8,254 nt of DNA from positions 1-8,254 of the forward strand of contig JBIKRJ010000106.1 in assembly GCA_044349205.1 (NCBI GenBank), in the 5' to 3' direction. Each line of letters starts with the position of its first letter. Position 1 is the first letter of the stretch. The translations under genes and the position numbers were made by a program. The DNA comes from UBA9547 sp044349205 (GTDB taxonomy: Bacteria > Bacteroidota > Bacteroidia > Cytophagales > UBA9547). Positions 6,402 through 8,254 of the stretch are shown in pieces. Under the pieces are notes generated by a model, which saw only the letters and a list, made by a program, of their open reading frames with translations, was not told where the DNA came from and did no database searches.

Positions 6402-7433
6402 CTAAGAGATTGGTTCCGCTTCTTTTTCCTTTCCCGTTAGCAACATAAACGCTATCAAACCCACACTGCCCAATACTACATACAAGATGGTTTGCAAACC
6501 GTGAATAATCAGAGCCATAGCCCCAGCCACACTTGTCGAAATGCCGAAAAGCAAAAAAGCTTGAATTACAAGATAATGATAGGCGCCTGCACCCCCACCT
6601 TGCACTGGCACCATACGCCCAATGTTGCCAATTGCCCAGATAAAAAGCGCCGCTCCCAAGCCCAAATGAGAAGTTTCTTTCATGGAAAAGAACCAGAGGT
6701 ATGTCATCAGAAAATACATTGTCCAAATAAAGGCGGTGTAGAAGAAAAACAACCACTTTTTTTCAACTTTCAACACTGCTGCAATGCCACTTAACGATTC
6801 ACTGGCAAATTCGTCTATTTTGTTTACGGGGCTTTCTTCCGTCACCTTGGCTTGCTCTTTTTTGTGCATTCTTTCCATTACAAGGTACAGCAATAGCCCA
6901 ATTCCCAACACGATGGCGCCAATTTTCCAATAGGGCATTTTACCCAAAGAGCCTTGCAAGGGGGCGTGAATGTGTGCTTCGAAAAAATGGTAGCTGATGT
7001 GGTGCAGGAAAAAGAAACAAAATACCAACAGCACCAATAGGCAAAAAGTATCAATTAGTCTTTCGGCAATTACCGAGCCTAAAGTGGTACCATAACTTAT
7101 TTTATCGGAACGATTTAGCAAATAGGGGCGTAGCAGTTCACCCACTCTGGGCAATGCTTGGTTTACAAAATAGGCCGCCATTAGCGAGGTGAATAATTTA
7201 ATGAAAGCCACTTCTTTTCCTGCTGCATTTAACAACAATTGCCAGCGTAGCGTGCGCACCATGTGGCAGGCAACCGAGGCAAGTGCTACCATGCCCACCC
7301 AAAAAAGATTCACATTTTGAATGTCTTTCCAAACTTTTGAAAGGTCTTGCCCCGCATAGGCTTTATTGAACAACCAAACGCAGGCCACAAGCGAAAGGAG
7401 AGAAGTAATAAGACGGATGTGCGTTTTTTTCAA
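6402..7433 (-). CDS. UPF0104 / LPG-synthase-TM family polytopic membrane protein
   Basis: A 343-residue protein with about eight hydrophobic segments, including roughly 8-22, 43-60, 76-92, 127-146, 170-186, 227-250, 258-270 and 302-332. It matches the lysylphosphatidylglycerol synthetase transmembrane family (PF03706): NQALPRVGELLRPYLL (91-106), AERLIDTFCLL (123-133), and the glycine-rich PVQGGGAGAYHYLVIQAF (276-293). The soluble aminoacyl-transferase domain of true MprF proteins is absent, so this is the stand-alone membrane half, for which lipid flipping or transport has been proposed. A charged cytoplasmic-type loop lies at about 188-226. The start is TTG (7433-7431): the upstream frame stays open to a TAG at 7505-7503 but contains no ATG, GTG or other TTG, and KKTHIRLITSLL is a typical N-terminus. 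The next gene on this strand is the DUF3108 gene, 61 bases downstream. Confidence 0.88.
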   Translation of the reverse strand: MKKTHIRLITSLLSLVACVWLFNKAYAGQDLSKVWKDIQNVNLFWVGMVALASVACHMVRTLRWQLLLNAAGKEVAFIKLFTSLMAAYFVNQALPRVGELLRPYLLNRSDKISYGTTLGSVIAERLIDTFCLLVLLVFCFFFLHHISYHFFEAHIHAPLQGSLGKMPYWKIGAIVLGIGLLLYLVMERMHKKEQAKVTEESPVNKIDEFASESLSGIAAVLKVEKKWLFFFYTAFIWTMYFLMTYLWFFSMKETSHLGLGAALFIWAIGNIGRMVPVQGGGAGAYHYLVIQAFLLFGISTSVAGAMALIIHGLQTILYVVLGSVGLIAFMLLTGKEKEAEPIS

Positions 7434-7585
7434 GGCGATTCTAAACTTTTGGTTGCGAAAATCGACTATTACAAACGAATTACAAAATGATTTCTGTAGT
7501 GGCTATGGGCTCTTTGTCGCCGATAAATTCTAATTTTGATTTTGAGATTTGATTCTTTTCGTGTTAACCTAAAAAATACCCTTGC
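7434..7585. other. Divergent intergenic region between membrane protein and holA
   Basis: These 152 bases separate two divergently transcribed genes and should hold both promoters. I find a good -7 element for holA but no convincing TAnnTTTG for the minus-strand gene. The stretch contains two very short overlapping frames: 21 codons at 7487-7552 on the plus strand, and 27 open codons without a start at 7483-7563 on the minus strand. Neither is strong enough to call as a gene. Confidence 0.45.
7531..7538 (+). promoter_or_regulatory. Candidate -7 promoter element for holA
   Basis: TAATTTTG is an exact match to the Bacteroidota -7 element TAnnTTTG and lies 47 bases before the holA start, giving a leader of about 40 bases. 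The -33 element is poor: the nearest TTTG (7513-7516) is only 14 bases upstream instead of about 19-21. The same octamer, TAATTTTG, is the -7 element before the DUF3108 gene. Confidence 0.4.
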
Positions 7586-8254
7586 ATGGCTACTGCTCCC
7601 GAAGCTGTTTTGGAAGATTTGAAACGTAACAAGTACGCACCTGTGTATTTTTTGCAAGGCGAGGAACCTTTCTACATCGACCAAATTAGCGACTACATCG
7701 AAGCAAATGCCTTGCAAGAACATGAAAAGAGTTTCAATCAAGTGATTTTATACGGCAAAGACACCAATTTGCCGACTGTGCTCGACAATGCGCGTCGTTT
7801 TCCGATGATGGCCGACCGCCAAGTGGTGATAGTCAAAGAGGCGCAAGAACTTTCAGACCTTGAGAAAGACGGCAAGGGCAATCAGGCCAACCCATTGCTA
7901 ACCTATTTGAAAAACCCTGTTACCAGTACGATTCTCGTTTTTTGCCATAAATACAAAAACTTAGATGCACGCAAATCTTTGGCAAAAGAGATGGACAAGA
8001 GTGCCGTGGTGGTGAAAACAGAAAAAATGCGGGATTATAAGCTGGTCGATTGGATAAACCAATATGTGAAGAGCATTGGTTTGGCCATCAGTCCAAGGGC
8101 TGCCTCGCTTTTGGCCGATTCGGTGGGAGTAGATTTGAGCCGCATTTCCAACGAGTTGGGCAAAGTGCGCATAAACCTCAAAGACAAAAAAGAAATTGAC
8201 GAAAATGACATTCAGAAATATGTAGGAATCAGCAAGGAGTACAATCCTTTTGAG
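7586..8254 (+). CDS. holA: DNA polymerase III delta subunit, 3' end cut by window
   Basis: The frame opens at ATG 7586 and stays open to the last base, giving 223 codons of a protein usually about 330-350 residues long; the C-terminal clamp-loader collar domain is missing here because the window ends. The delta subunit is the part of the clamp loader that binds and opens the sliding clamp. Recognisable segments are PVYFLQGEEPFYIDQI (19-34), DNARRFPMMADRQVVIVKEAQ (67-87, split here as a run around the conserved RRFPMM), the strand STILVFCHKYKNLD (114-127), DRISNEL-like DLSRISNELGK (183-193), and YVGISKEYNPFE (212-223), the typical entry into the collar domain. The protein begins with a poorly conserved MATAPEAVLEDLK. 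It is transcribed away from the membrane-protein gene and probably uses the -7 element at 7531. No ribosome binding site is visible. Confidence 0.92.
   Translation, partial: MATAPEAVLEDLKRNKYAPVYFLQGEEPFYIDQISDYIEANALQEHEKSFNQVILYGKDTNLPTVLDNARRFPMMADRQVVIVKEAQELSDLEKDGKGNQANPLLTYLKNPVTSTILVFCHKYKNLDARKSLAKEMDKSAVVVKTEKMRDYKLVDWINQYVKSIGLAISPRAASLLADSVGVDLSRISNELGKVRINLKDKKEIDENDIQKYVGISKEYNPFE

Noticed and set aside
6358..6756. A 132-codon minus-strand frame overlapping the end of the UPF0104 gene.
   Set aside because: It lies in another frame of a clear membrane-protein gene; its aromatic- and cysteine-rich product is a shadow of that coding sequence.
7469..7741. A 90-codon minus-strand frame antisense to the start of holA.
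   Set aside because: More than half of it is the complement of recognisable holA sequence, and the remainder lies in the divergent promoter region.

Overview
The window looks like a chromosomal stretch from a member of the Bacteroidota, probably close to the Cytophagales. Three things point there: the protein families (a BatA-type double-transmembrane protein with a von Willebrand-like domain, two DUF4199 membrane proteins, a DUF3108 protein and a Cytophagales-style dihydroorotase homologue), two exact matches to the Bacteroidota -7 promoter element TAnnTTTG, and the absence of clear Shine-Dalgarno sequences before the genes. Taxonomy is inferred from these features only.

Layout. Bases 1-46 are a 23-bp unit repeated twice in tandem, plus four bases of a third copy. 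The rest of 51-243 has no gene I can defend. From 244 to 5488 five genes lie on the plus strand, touching or overlapping: a BatA/VWA-like membrane protein, a dihydroorotase homologue lacking most metal ligands, two small DUF4199-type membrane proteins, and a membrane-anchored family 2 glycosyltransferase. The joins are a 4-nt ATGA overlap, a 6-nt gap, a 1-nt gap and an 11-nt overlap, so this is almost certainly one translationally coupled operon. A short AT-rich convergent gap (5489-5527) holds a possible two-way terminator.

The minus strand then carries a DUF3108 protein (5528-6340) with its own good promoter, and upstream of it a polytopic UPF0104/LPG-synthase-TM family protein (6402-7433). 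A divergent gap of 152 bp (7434-7585) separates the latter from the start of holA, the DNA polymerase III delta subunit, on the plus strand. The holA gene is cut by the window end after 223 codons.

Most products are envelope proteins: a membrane-tethered VWA-like protein, small polytopic proteins, a lipid-linked glycosyltransferase, an exported DUF3108 protein and a lipid-related membrane protein. The dihydroorotase homologue is the odd one out. It keeps the fold and the DHxPH segment but has lost the HxH motif and another metal histidine, so it is probably not an active pyrimidine enzyme. This is the most interesting point in the window. I see no mobile element, CRISPR array, RNA gene or defence system, and the rest looks like ordinary vertically inherited chromosome.
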